Shown here piece by piece: positions 7,115 to 14,620 of a DNA stretch of 24,494 nucleotides (position 1 is its first letter; every line of letters begins with the position of its first letter). The position numbers and the translations under genes were made by a program. Location of the stretch: contig CAYFMI010000063.1 of assembly GCA_964344175.1 (NCBI GenBank), positions 1-24,494 on the forward strand. Reading direction: 5' to 3'. A model generated the notes under the pieces. That model ran no database searches, was not told the DNA's origin, and was given only the letters and a program-made list of their open reading frames with translations. The stretch is from NIOZ-UU35 sp964344175 (lineage in GTDB: Bacteria; Chloroflexota; Anaerolineae; Anaerolineales; UBA11858).

Positions 7115-8185
7115 ATGGCATTTCAAAAACTATTCCTTCGTTCGGCGTATCAAAAATGTTTGCAAAATTACGATCTCGCACACGAAGATATTAACCATTT
7201 GGCACAATTCGTTCAACACGCTGCAGATCACGAGTTGTTCCGGGTTAATCCTCGCTTCCTGGCCGGGCGTCTTGGCTGGAGTGATGCATTCACCCTGGAT
7301 GTGCTGACGATGGCTGTAGCAGAAAACCTGTGGAGTTTAGAATGGGAAGTCTACTGCCCGGCTTGCGGGCATTTGATGCAGCGTGATGCAGAACTTGGAG
7401 AGTTAGCGGCTCAACAGCAATGCGAGATGTGTGATGCGCAGGCCGATATTCATCTTGATGAGGAAGTAACCCCGCGCCTCAGCGTGCGCGATTCCTGGCA
7501 AAGGTTGAAAGTTTCTCAAGATGATGCCCAGCAGTTCCGCGCCCAGGTGGATGCCGAATATGGGCGGACGCCAGCCTTGCACCTGATTAACCGCCCCTAC
7601 TTTAGAGAGAAATTGGGCATCCAGGTATTACCGCCAGACCACTCCCTGGGGGTGCAGCATTTGGCGGTCTTTTTCTCAGATTTGAAAGCCTCGACACGCA
7701 TGTACCAGAAGTTGGGTGATGCCGCGGCTTACCACCTGGTGCGTCAGCATTTTGATGTTGTTTTCGCGGCGGTGGAGCGGCATGGTGGTTCGGCGGTGAA
7801 GACGATTGGCGATGGCGTGATGGGAACATTTTTTGAAAACGCCGCCGCACTGAATGGGGTGATCGAGAGCGTGCGTGGGTTGGCGGCGCTGAATCACCAT
7901 GCCGGTTTGACCGGTGAAGATTGCCTGCGCCTGAAGGTGGGCTTGCATGCCGGGCAATGTATTGTGGTGACTCTTAATGGCCGCCTGGATTATTTTGGCA
8001 GTACGGTAAATATCGCGGCGCGTTTGAGTGACCAGGCCGAGGGTAACGATATTTGGTTGAGTAAAGCGGTCTTAGAAGACTCGGCGGCGCGGCAAATTGC
8101 CGATGCACTAAAATGTGACCGCGACGGATCGATTACGCTGCGAGGCATCCGCGACACGATTGAAGTGTGCCGTTTGCAGTTATGA
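7115..8185 (+). CDS. Class III adenylate cyclase with N-terminal DUF5939-like region
   Basis: It makes cAMP from ATP. Numbering from the ATG at 7115 (356 aa), the C-terminal ~170 residues form a class III cyclase domain. The two metal-binding aspartates are D189 (FFSDLKAS) and D233 (KTIGDGVMG). The adenine-selecting pair is K229 and D292 (LDYFGSTVN), and the transition-state residues are N299 and R303 (NIAAR). All needed residues are present in one chain, so it should work as a homodimer and prefer ATP over GTP. The N-terminal ~180 residues have a Cys pair C81/C84 (CPAC) and a second pair C103/C106 (CEMC), a probable zinc ribbon, after a winged-helix-like stretch; this resembles DUF5939-type sensory regions. 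No membrane segment is seen. An in-frame TTG at 7106 is a less likely start. It may share a transcript with the two genes upstream. Confidence 0.88.
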   Translation: MAFQKLFLRSAYQKCLQNYDLAHEDINHLAQFVQHAADHELFRVNPRFLAGRLGWSDAFTLDVLTMAVAENLWSLEWEVYCPACGHLMQRDAELGELAAQQQCEMCDAQADIHLDEEVTPRLSVRDSWQRLKVSQDDAQQFRAQVDAEYGRTPALHLINRPYFREKLGIQVLPPDHSLGVQHLAVFFSDLKASTRMYQKLGDAAAYHLVRQHFDVVFAAVERHGGSAVKTIGDGVMGTFFENAAALNGVIESVRGLAALNHHAGLTGEDCLRLKVGLHAGQCIVVTLNGRLDYFGSTVNIAARLSDQAEGNDIWLSKAVLEDSAARQIADALKCDRDGSITLRGIRDTIEVCRLQL

Positions 8186-8908
8186 TTTTTCCCAGACTTG
8201 ATACAATCCCAAATTCCCCTCTTGACCATCAGAGTAGAACGTCTCGATTACGCTGAAGTTGGTTTCTGCGGCCAGATTGGCTAGCTCTGTCTGGCTGAAG
8301 TGGTGAACATAGCGCAGGCCGTATCCGCCGCGCCGCCAGTCGAGCAGGTAGTCGCCGGGGTCTACGTCGGCGGTGGTGAGGCCGATGGTTTCCCAGGGCT
8401 GGAGACGTGCTTTTAGGCGCGGGCTGTTCAGGAATTGCCAGTTTGAGTGGATGAAACGTCCACCGGGGGGCAGCAAGGCATATATGGTTTTTAACATCCC
8501 TATACGGTTTTCTTGCGCGGGGATGTGATGCAGAGTGGCGAAGGCCAGAATAGGGTTGAAGGTCGCAGATTGCAGGTTAAGGCTTGCAGAGAAGTGGGGC
8601 TTGGTGAGGTCTGCCTGGGCGTAGTGGATGTTGGGGGATTTCTGCACCCCGGCGCGGGCGGCGTCGAGCAGCTCTGAGCTGAAATCTAGCCCCAGGTAAT
8701 TTCCCGAGTATTTTCGGCGGGCTAGTTCGCGTCCTAATTCGCCATTTCCACAACCTAAATCTAATAGGGTTGCCCGAAGGGGCAGATCATCGAGAATGCG
8801 TAACACACCGGGCTGTAATCGTGCCCGGGTCGCGGCGAAATGTTTGGCGAAGGTCTGGTAAAATTGCTGGTTGAGTTGGATAAGTTGTTTAGCGGTAGCT
8901 GCTTGCAT
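8180..8908 (-). CDS. SAM-dependent methyltransferase (class I)
   Basis: This is a 242-aa Rossmann-fold methyltransferase. Motif I is LLDLGCGNGELG, followed by YLGLDFSSELLDAAR (motif II, with the acidic residue that binds the ribose of SAM), AQADL, and ILAFATLHHIP (motif IV region) before LLPPGGRFI. The pattern matches UbiE/small-molecule or tRNA-type methyltransferases such as the Trm9 group; the substrate cannot be assigned. The ATG at 8906-8908 gives a natural N-terminus (MQAATAKQLIQLNQQFYQTF). The same frame stays open far upstream, but that part lies antisense to elp3 and is not protein-like. No clear ribosome site precedes the ATG. The gene diverges from elp3, with 98 bases between them, and its stop overlaps the cyclase stop. 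A tRNA wobble role alongside elp3 is possible but speculative. Confidence 0.8.
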   Translation of the reverse strand: MQAATAKQLIQLNQQFYQTFAKHFAATRARLQPGVLRILDDLPLRATLLDLGCGNGELGRELARRKYSGNYLGLDFSSELLDAARAGVQKSPNIHYAQADLTKPHFSASLNLQSATFNPILAFATLHHIPAQENRIGMLKTIYALLPPGGRFIHSNWQFLNSPRLKARLQPWETIGLTTADVDPGDYLLDWRRGGYGLRYVHHFSQTELANLAAETNFSVIETFYSDGQEGNLGLYQVWEKS

Positions 8909-8934
8909 GGTTTTTATTTTCGCGGTACTGTCGG

Positions 8935-8956
8935 AGCGCGGGGAAGTAGCCCCGCT
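8935..8956. repeat. Small GC-rich hairpin between methyltransferase and elp3
   Basis: GCGGGG (8938-8943) pairs with CCCCGC (8950-8955) around AAGTAG. It sits in the 98-base divergent gap, upstream of a TATACT (8974-8979) that could be the elp3 -10 box. Such hairpins may belong to a dispersed repeat family; a regulatory role is not shown. Confidence 0.35.
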
Positions 8957-9006
8957 CAATCTATTTTGCGGATTATACTTCATCTGCCAATAAATTAAGT
9001 GTTCAT

Positions 9007-10605
9007 GTGAGAAAAGAAGATCAAGCCTGGTTCGAAGCACGAAAAATAACCCCGCAGAAGCGGACTTTGGCGCGCCAGGCGCTGGAGGATATCCGCAGCG
9101 GTTACAAAGTATTTGATGCATTGCGCCGAAATCCATTACCGGGCGGGGGCGGTTTTTTAAACAAGGCTGTTCTCGTAGCCGTATACCGTGACCTGGTTGA
9201 GGGCGGAGAATGGGAGAAAGACCCGGCGCTGCTGGCGAAAATTCGGCTAAAACCCATGCGCACACTTTCGGGCGTGACGACAGTGACTGTGTTGACCAAG
9301 CCCTACCCCTGCCCGGGTAAGTGCATTTTCTGCCCCACAGATGTGCGCATGCCAAAAAGTTATCTGCCCGATGAGCCAGGGGCGATGCGCGCTTTGTATC
9401 ATGAGTTTGATCCCTTCGATCAGGTTTCGGCCCGCATCGAAGCGCTGCACGCGGTCGGACATCCGACCGACAAAATTGAATTACTGGTATTGGGCGGCAC
9501 CTGGAGTTCGTACCGCAAGGATTATCAGACCTGGTTCTTAAAGCGTTGCTTTGAGGCCATGAACGGCACGCAAGCGCCAACCCTAGAAGAAGCCCAGACA
9601 TTGAATGAAATGGCCTCGCATCGGAATGTGGGTTTGGTGGTAGAGACTCGCCCAGACCACGTAACTCCCAAAGAGCTGGCCTGGCTGCGTTCATTAGGGG
9701 TGACAAAAGTGCAGATTGGTGTGCAGAGTATGGATGACCGAATATTGCAGATGAACCGGCGTGGTCATACTGCCGCCGAGGCGCGGGCAGCTTTTGCTTT
9801 ATTGCGAGCAGGCGGCTTTAAAATTGTGGCCCATTGGATGCCCAATCTGCTGGGAGCAACGCTGGAATCAGACCGCCAGGATTTTGCCCGCATGTGGGAC
9901 GGGTTGGCTCCCGATGAGTTGAAAATTTATCCTACGCAGTTGTTGGCGAACGCCGAGTTATATGAAAACTGGCAACGCGGCGAATATACGCCCTATGAAA
10001 CCGAAGCATTGATCGATTTGATCGCCGATGTAAAAACCACCATCCCGCGTTATTGCCGTGTGAATCGCGTCATTCGCGATATCCCCTCGACGAATGTTGT
10101 GGAAGGGAACCGGCGCACCAGCCTGCGGATGGATGTTCGTCGGGAGATGGAACGCCGCGGCCAGCGCTGCCAATGTGTGCGCTGCCGGGAAGTGCGCGGC
10201 CAAAGTGTTTTGCCCGATTCGTTGAATTTGGATGATCTGGTCTATGATGCCGATTATGCTGAGGAGCATTTTCTCTCCTATGTGACGGCGGATGATCGCC
10301 TGGCCGGTTTTTTGCGCCTCTCATTGCCCAAACCCGGCGCACCAGCTACCGGTCTGGATGATCTGCGGGGGGCGGCGATTATTCGTGAAGTGCATGTTTA
10401 CGGTCAATCGTTACAGGTCGGTCAAGAGCGCAATGGTGCAGCACAGCATGCCGGATTAGGTACAGCTTTGATGGAGCGTGCCGAGGCGATTGCTGGTCAA
10501 CAAGGGTATCGGCGACTGGTAGTAATTTCGGCCATTGGCACACGACGCTACTATCTTGAGCGCGGTTTTAAGCGCGGTGAATTATATCTTGTAAAATCTT
10601 TATAG
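9007..10605 (+). CDS. elp3: Elp3-type tRNA uridine(34) acetyltransferase (radical SAM + GNAT)
   Basis: This is a single-protein bacterial/archaeal-type Elp3, which uses acetyl-CoA and S-adenosylmethionine to modify the wobble uridine C5 of tRNA. The N-terminal half holds the radical SAM core, with the Fe-S cysteines C102, C106 and C109 in PYPCPGKCIFCPT. The signature GVQSMDDRILQMNRRGHT follows. RCQCVRCREVRG is the zinc-binding linker typical of Elp3. The last ~150 residues form a GNAT domain, with the acetyl-CoA loop QHAGLGTALM and a terminal YYLERGFKRGELYLVK. The 532-aa length is normal. The start is GTG at 9007; no ATG fits upstream, and the N-terminus (KITPQKRTLARQALEDI) is family-like. 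A TATACT at 8974-8979 is a possible -10. The neighbouring divergent methyltransferase might act on the same modification, but that is only a guess. Confidence 0.95.
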   Translation: MRKEDQAWFEARKITPQKRTLARQALEDIRSGYKVFDALRRNPLPGGGGFLNKAVLVAVYRDLVEGGEWEKDPALLAKIRLKPMRTLSGVTTVTVLTKPYPCPGKCIFCPTDVRMPKSYLPDEPGAMRALYHEFDPFDQVSARIEALHAVGHPTDKIELLVLGGTWSSYRKDYQTWFLKRCFEAMNGTQAPTLEEAQTLNEMASHRNVGLVVETRPDHVTPKELAWLRSLGVTKVQIGVQSMDDRILQMNRRGHTAAEARAAFALLRAGGFKIVAHWMPNLLGATLESDRQDFARMWDGLAPDELKIYPTQLLANAELYENWQRGEYTPYETEALIDLIADVKTTIPRYCRVNRVIRDIPSTNVVEGNRRTSLRMDVRREMERRGQRCQCVRCREVRGQSVLPDSLNLDDLVYDADYAEEHFLSYVTADDRLAGFLRLSLPKPGAPATGLDDLRGAAIIREVHVYGQSLQVGQERNGAAQHAGLGTALMERAEAIAGQQGYRRLVVISAIGTRRYYLERGFKRGELYLVKSL

Positions 10606-10612
10606 TAGTAGG

Positions 10613-10658
10613 ACTTGCGCAGTTCGATGAAAGATTTTCGGGCTTTTCCTGCGCAAGT
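10613..10658. repeat. Inverted repeat between elp3 and the hybrid kinase
   Basis: ACTTGCGCAG (10613-10622) and CTGCGCAAGT (10649-10658) are a perfect 10-bp inverted repeat with a 26-base loop. It starts 8 bases after the elp3 stop. No T-run follows, so an intrinsic terminator is doubtful; it looks more like a small dispersed repeat. The kinase -10 box lies just after it. Confidence 0.55.
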
Positions 10659-10667
10659 GCGTAACGC

Positions 10668-10673
10668 TATAAT
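10668..10673 (+). promoter_or_regulatory. Probable -10 box of the hybrid kinase gene
   Basis: A perfect TATAAT lies about 25 bases before the start codon at 10699 and just downstream of the inverted repeat at 10613-10658. The region 17 bases upstream has no recognisable -35 hexamer, so an activator or a weak promoter is possible. Confidence 0.45.
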
Positions 10674-10698
10674 GGGTAGGTTATAAAGGTTTATGCGT

Positions 10699-13600
10699 AT
10701 GGCGAAAAAACTCTCAATCCTTCTTGTTGAAGATTCAGAGAAAGATGCAGAACGCTTAGTCGAAAAGATCCGCAAAAGTGGGTATCCAACAGATTGGCAT
10801 CGGGTCGAATCAGCTGAAACGTTGGAAGCCTCTCTCACGAATATTGAGTGGGATATTATTTTTGTAGATTATGTGCTGCCCGGCTTTGGCGGCATGGAAG
10901 CATTAGAAATAGTTGTGCAGAAAGCGCCCGACACGCCGGTGGTTGTGGTTTCAGATGAGATAGGGGGAGAAGATGTGGTTGTAGAGATTATGCGCGCCGG
11001 TGCAAGAGATTATATAGACCAGGGGAATTACACGCGTCTTATCCCCATAATCGAGCGTGAGATGCGCGATACGAAAATACGCCAGGAGAAGCGCGAAGCT
11101 GAAAATGCTTTGCGTGAAAGTGAAATGCGCTATCGCACATTGGTCGAGGTGACTCCTGTCGCGGTTGCCGTATATTGCGATTCGGGCATTCTTTTTGTGA
11201 ATCAGGCTTGTTCGAACTTGATTGGCGCTAAAGACGCCAGTGAACTTATCGGCAGATCTCATTTTCATTTTGTTCATCCCGATTATCGAAAATTAGTGCG
11301 TGAACGAGCGCAACAGGCCTGGGAGAAATTCTTGCCCCCCACAGAACTGAAGATTATTTGCTTGTCTGGCGAAGAAATCGAAGTCGAAGTTGTCTCTGGC
11401 CCCATCCAATATCAAGGGAGACCGGCAGTAATTGTCACGCTGGTGGATATCTCCGAACGAAAAAACACCCGGCGCTTACTCAGCCGAAGAGCGGTGCAAT
11501 TGCAGGTTGCGGCTGAAGTTGCCCGTGACGCAACTGCCGCCCGAGATGTAGACGAACTTTTGAATCGTTCGGTTACCTTGATTCGCGACCGTTTTGATTT
11601 CTATCATGCTGGCATATTTTTGGTAGATGATCAGAATAAGTTTGCGGTTTTGGCGGCAGCCCCTGGCGAAGTGGGTGAAGAATTGCTGGCTACAGGCCAT
11701 AAACTCGAAATTGGCAAAGTGGGGATTGTCGGCACAGTTGCCGGAACCGGTCAGCCGCGCATTGCCCTTGATGTAGGGGCAGATGCCGTACACTTCAAAC
11801 AACCTCTGTTGCCCGAGACGCGGTCTGAAATGGCGTTGCCGCTTATGCTGGGGGATCGCGTTATTGGCGTACTGGATGTGCAATCCCGCCGAGAGGCTGC
11901 TTTTGATGAGCAAGATGTCCAGGTGTTGCAAACAATGGCAGACCAACTCGCTGTTGCAATTGACAAGGCACATTTATTCAGTGAAGTACAGCGGCGTGCC
12001 TACGAACTCTCTGGTCTCTATGATACAGCCCTGGCAACAAGCAGTGCCCTTGATACCGATGTATTGCTGACGCGATTATACGAACAAGTGCAGCGCATGA
12101 TTGTCCCCGATTCATTTCTGGTGGCATTGTATGAAGAGCCGTCTGATGAGGTCACCGTTGTGGTTGCAATGGAATCTGGTGAGCCTGTGCACTCTTTTGT
12201 TGGAAAATACTTGCCGGTTAGCGAGGGAGGCTTGACAGGATGGGTGATTCGTCATCGGAAGACTTTAATGTTCCATGATCTTCTAGAAGATACCTTGCCG
12301 GTGAATCCCATCTACGCGCCGAGTTACGAAAAGAAGATGCGTTCCTGGCTTGGTGTTCCCCTAATTGTGCAAGAGCGCGTGCTGGGCGTCGTATCCATTC
12401 AATCTTTTCAGCCGCATGCCTTTGACGATGATCAGCGAATATTTTTCGAAACCCTTGCTGCCCAGGCCGCCATCGCTCTTGACAATGCTGGCTTGTTCAG
12501 CACCCTTGAGAAACGGGCTGTAGAACTTGACACCGAACGACGCCGTATTTCTTTGTTGTACGAAATAGGCAGGGCGCTTACGCAAAGTCTCAATCCAGAG
12601 AAAATATTGGAACAGGCAGTGATACTAACCTGCCGGGCGCTGGATGGCGCGAGTAGTGTGGCGCTTCTCTACGATAGTGATCTAAGGTTGCTCAATCCGA
12701 TAGCGGCTTATGATCGCGAAAAAGATGCCCTTGTGCGCGAAGAAGTAGTTTTACCCCTGGGAGAAGGCCTGGCAGGCTGGGTAGTTCAAGAGAAACAACC
12801 CGCCTTTGTTAAAAATATTGATGAAGACCGGCGCTGGCGTCAGGTAGCAAAAACCGATCGGGATATGTTGTCGGCCATTGCCGCGCCCATTGTTGATGGC
12901 GCCAATGTCATTGGAACGTTATCGGTGCATCACAGGGAAAAAGATGCTTTTACGAAAGACCATCTCCATTTGTTGGAGGCTATTTGCCAACAGGTGGCAC
13001 TGGCTTACAGCAATGCTAAACGTTACCAGGAGATCAACCGTTTAGTAGACCGTTTGGCTGCCGAGCAGTACCGGTTGGAAAGCCTGATCAAAGAATTGCC
13101 GATTGGCATTCTATTGTTCGACGAGAAATATCATTTGTTAACCGCAAACTCTCTAGGTCAGGAATACCTGGCCCATTTGTCTGCGGGCAACGTAGGTGAT
13201 CAGGTATCTCAATTAGGTTCATTTACTTTGCCCGACCTACTCGCACGTCAAGATGACCCATTGCCCATTGAAATTGCCGTGGGCGAGTCGCCGCGTTTCC
13301 GTTTCGAAGTTCAATCGAATTCGGTTATTGGTGGTACTGCCGAAGAATATTTGATCATGATCCGTGATGTGACTCGCGAGCGAGAAATCACAGAGCGCAG
13401 CCGTATGCAAGACCGCCTTGCCACAGTTGGTCAACTCGCTGCTGGAATTGCCCATGACTTCAACAATATCATGGCGGCAATTGTGATTTATACCGATCTA
13501 CTCAAGACCGACGCCAATCTGTCCGATGTCAGTCGCGATCGCTTATTGGTCATTCAGCGCCAGGTGCAACGCGCCGCCAGCCTGATCCGTCAGATTTTAG

Positions 13601-14535
13601 ATTTTAGCCGCCGCTCGGTGATGGAGCAAACCGAGGTAGATTTGCTGCCATTTATGAAAGAGATCGAACGTCTCCTCCAGCGCATGCTGCCCGAAACCAT
13701 CCAAACTCAGTTGGAATATCATCCTGGAACCTACACGGTATTTGTGGACCCGACCCGCATTCAGCAAGTATTGATGAATTTGGCAGTCAATGCCCGCGAT
13801 GCCATGCCCGAAGGAGGCGTGCTCCAGTTCGAGTTGGATCGTCTACAGCTTGAAGATGGGGATGAGATGCCAATGATCTATTTAACCCCCGGAGAATGGA
13901 TTCGCCTGGCGATAACCGATACAGGTGAGGGCATTTCCCCTGAAAATTTACAGCGGGTTTTTGAACCCTTCTTCACAACGAAAGGCGTCGGTAAAGGGAC
14001 AGGTTTAGGATTAGCGCAGGTGTATGGGATTGTGAAGCAGCATGGTGGCTATATTGATGTCGAGAGCCAGGTGGGCATTGGTACGACATTCCATATTTAC
14101 CTGCCCACACTCCGCGAATTAGTAGAAGAAGCAAATGGTGAAGCCGAAACCATTTTGTTTGATGGGCAGGGCCAAATAGTGCTTTTGGCCGAGGATGATC
14201 CGGCAACGCGTTCGGCTGTGTGTGCTATGCTCGAAGCCTGTCACTTCAAGGTGATCACGGCTTTGAACGGCCTGGATGCCTATAAAATTCTAGAATCTGG
14301 ATCAACGAATATCGAATTGGTGGTCAGTGATGTTGTGATGCCTCAAATGGGAGGTGTGGCATTGTATGAGAAGATGCAGAAAAAATGGCCTGCAATAAAA
14401 ATTCTCTTTATCACCGGTCACCCCCTGGAGGGAAAGGCGGGCGAATTGCTGTCGCGCAGTGAAATTATTTGGTTACAAAAACCGTTCAGTGTATTGGAGT
14501 TTCAGCAGGCGTTACAACGCATATATGAACAATGA
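10699..14535 (+). CDS. Multi-sensor hybrid histidine kinase (REC-PAS-GAF-GAF-GAF-PAS-like-HisKA-HATPase-REC)
   Basis: This is a large cytoplasmic two-component sensor of 1278 aa, numbered from ATG 10699. That start is favoured over ATG 10693 because AAAGGT ends 8 bases before it. Order: REC (2-120) with DYVLPG phospho-acceptor D57; PAS (about 140-255); three GAF domains (about 265-430, 435-600, 615-775); a PAS-like stretch (790-895); HisKA with H919 in AAGIAHDFNN; HATPase with N-box NLAVNARDAMPEGG, DTGEGIS and GTGLGLAQVYG; and a C-terminal REC with LLAEDDP and acceptor D1211 (VSDVVMPQMGG). No membrane segments are seen, so ligands must be internal. In the first REC, the conserved beta-5 Lys (usual Y-I-x-K) is replaced by Gln (YIDQGNYTRL), so its phospho-switch may be altered. 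No DNA-binding output domain and no partner regulator lie nearby. The order is certain at both ends; the middle boundaries are approximate. Confidence 0.93.
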   Translation: MAKKLSILLVEDSEKDAERLVEKIRKSGYPTDWHRVESAETLEASLTNIEWDIIFVDYVLPGFGGMEALEIVVQKAPDTPVVVVSDEIGGEDVVVEIMRAGARDYIDQGNYTRLIPIIEREMRDTKIRQEKREAENALRESEMRYRTLVEVTPVAVAVYCDSGILFVNQACSNLIGAKDASELIGRSHFHFVHPDYRKLVRERAQQAWEKFLPPTELKIICLSGEEIEVEVVSGPIQYQGRPAVIVTLVDISERKNTRRLLSRRAVQLQVAAEVARDATAARDVDELLNRSVTLIRDRFDFYHAGIFLVDDQNKFAVLAAAPGEVGEELLATGHKLEIGKVGIVGTVAGTGQPRIALDVGADAVHFKQPLLPETRSEMALPLMLGDRVIGVLDVQSRREAAFDEQDVQVLQTMADQLAVAIDKAHLFSEVQRRAYELSGLYDTALATSSALDTDVLLTRLYEQVQRMIVPDSFLVALYEEPSDEVTVVVAMESGEPVHSFVGKYLPVSEGGLTGWVIRHRKTLMFHDLLEDTLPVNPIYAPSYEKKMRSWLGVPLIVQERVLGVVSIQSFQPHAFDDDQRIFFETLAAQAAIALDNAGLFSTLEKRAVELDTERRRISLLYEIGRALTQSLNPEKILEQAVILTCRALDGASSVALLYDSDLRLLNPIAAYDREKDALVREEVVLPLGEGLAGWVVQEKQPAFVKNIDEDRRWRQVAKTDRDMLSAIAAPIVDGANVIGTLSVHHREKDAFTKDHLHLLEAICQQVALAYSNAKRYQEINRLVDRLAAEQYRLESLIKELPIGILLFDEKYHLLTANSLGQEYLAHLSAGNVGDQVSQLGSFTLPDLLARQDDPLPIEIAVGESPRFRFEVQSNSVIGGTAEEYLIMIRDVTREREITERSRMQDRLATVGQLAAGIAHDFNNIMAAIVIYTDLLKTDANLSDVSRDRLLVIQRQVQRAASLIRQILDFSRRSVMEQTEVDLLPFMKEIERLLQRMLPETIQTQLEYHPGTYTVFVDPTRIQQVLMNLAVNARDAMPEGGVLQFELDRLQLEDGDEMPMIYLTPGEWIRLAITDTGEGISPENLQRVFEPFFTTKGVGKGTGLGLAQVYGIVKQHGGYIDVESQVGIGTTFHIYLPTLRELVEEANGEAETILFDGQGQIVLLAEDDPATRSAVCAMLEACHFKVITALNGLDAYKILESGSTNIELVVSDVVMPQMGGVALYEKMQKKWPAIKILFITGHPLEGKAGELLSRSEIIWLQKPFSVLEFQQALQRIYEQ

Positions 14536-14556
14536 GATGCTGACAATGTATCTCAT
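14532..14556. repeat. Short hairpin over the hybrid kinase stop codon
   Basis: ATGAGAT (14532-14538) pairs perfectly with ATCTCAT (14550-14556) around an 11-base loop and includes the TGA stop of the kinase gene. There is no T-run. It sits in the short convergent gap (14536-14620) and may be a weak transcription barrier. Nothing else stands out in that gap. Confidence 0.3.
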
Positions 14557-14620
14557 GCATGCAAATAGATAGAGTACGAAACTCTCCGGCTATTTTTTAC
14601 AGTCCGGCGGCCTGGCCGAT

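Noticed and set aside
8909..9706. Open-frame extension upstream of the methyltransferase, giving a 508-aa product
   Set aside because: It runs antisense to elp3, its sequence is low-complexity Arg/Pro/Ser-rich, and the methyltransferase has a natural start at 8908.
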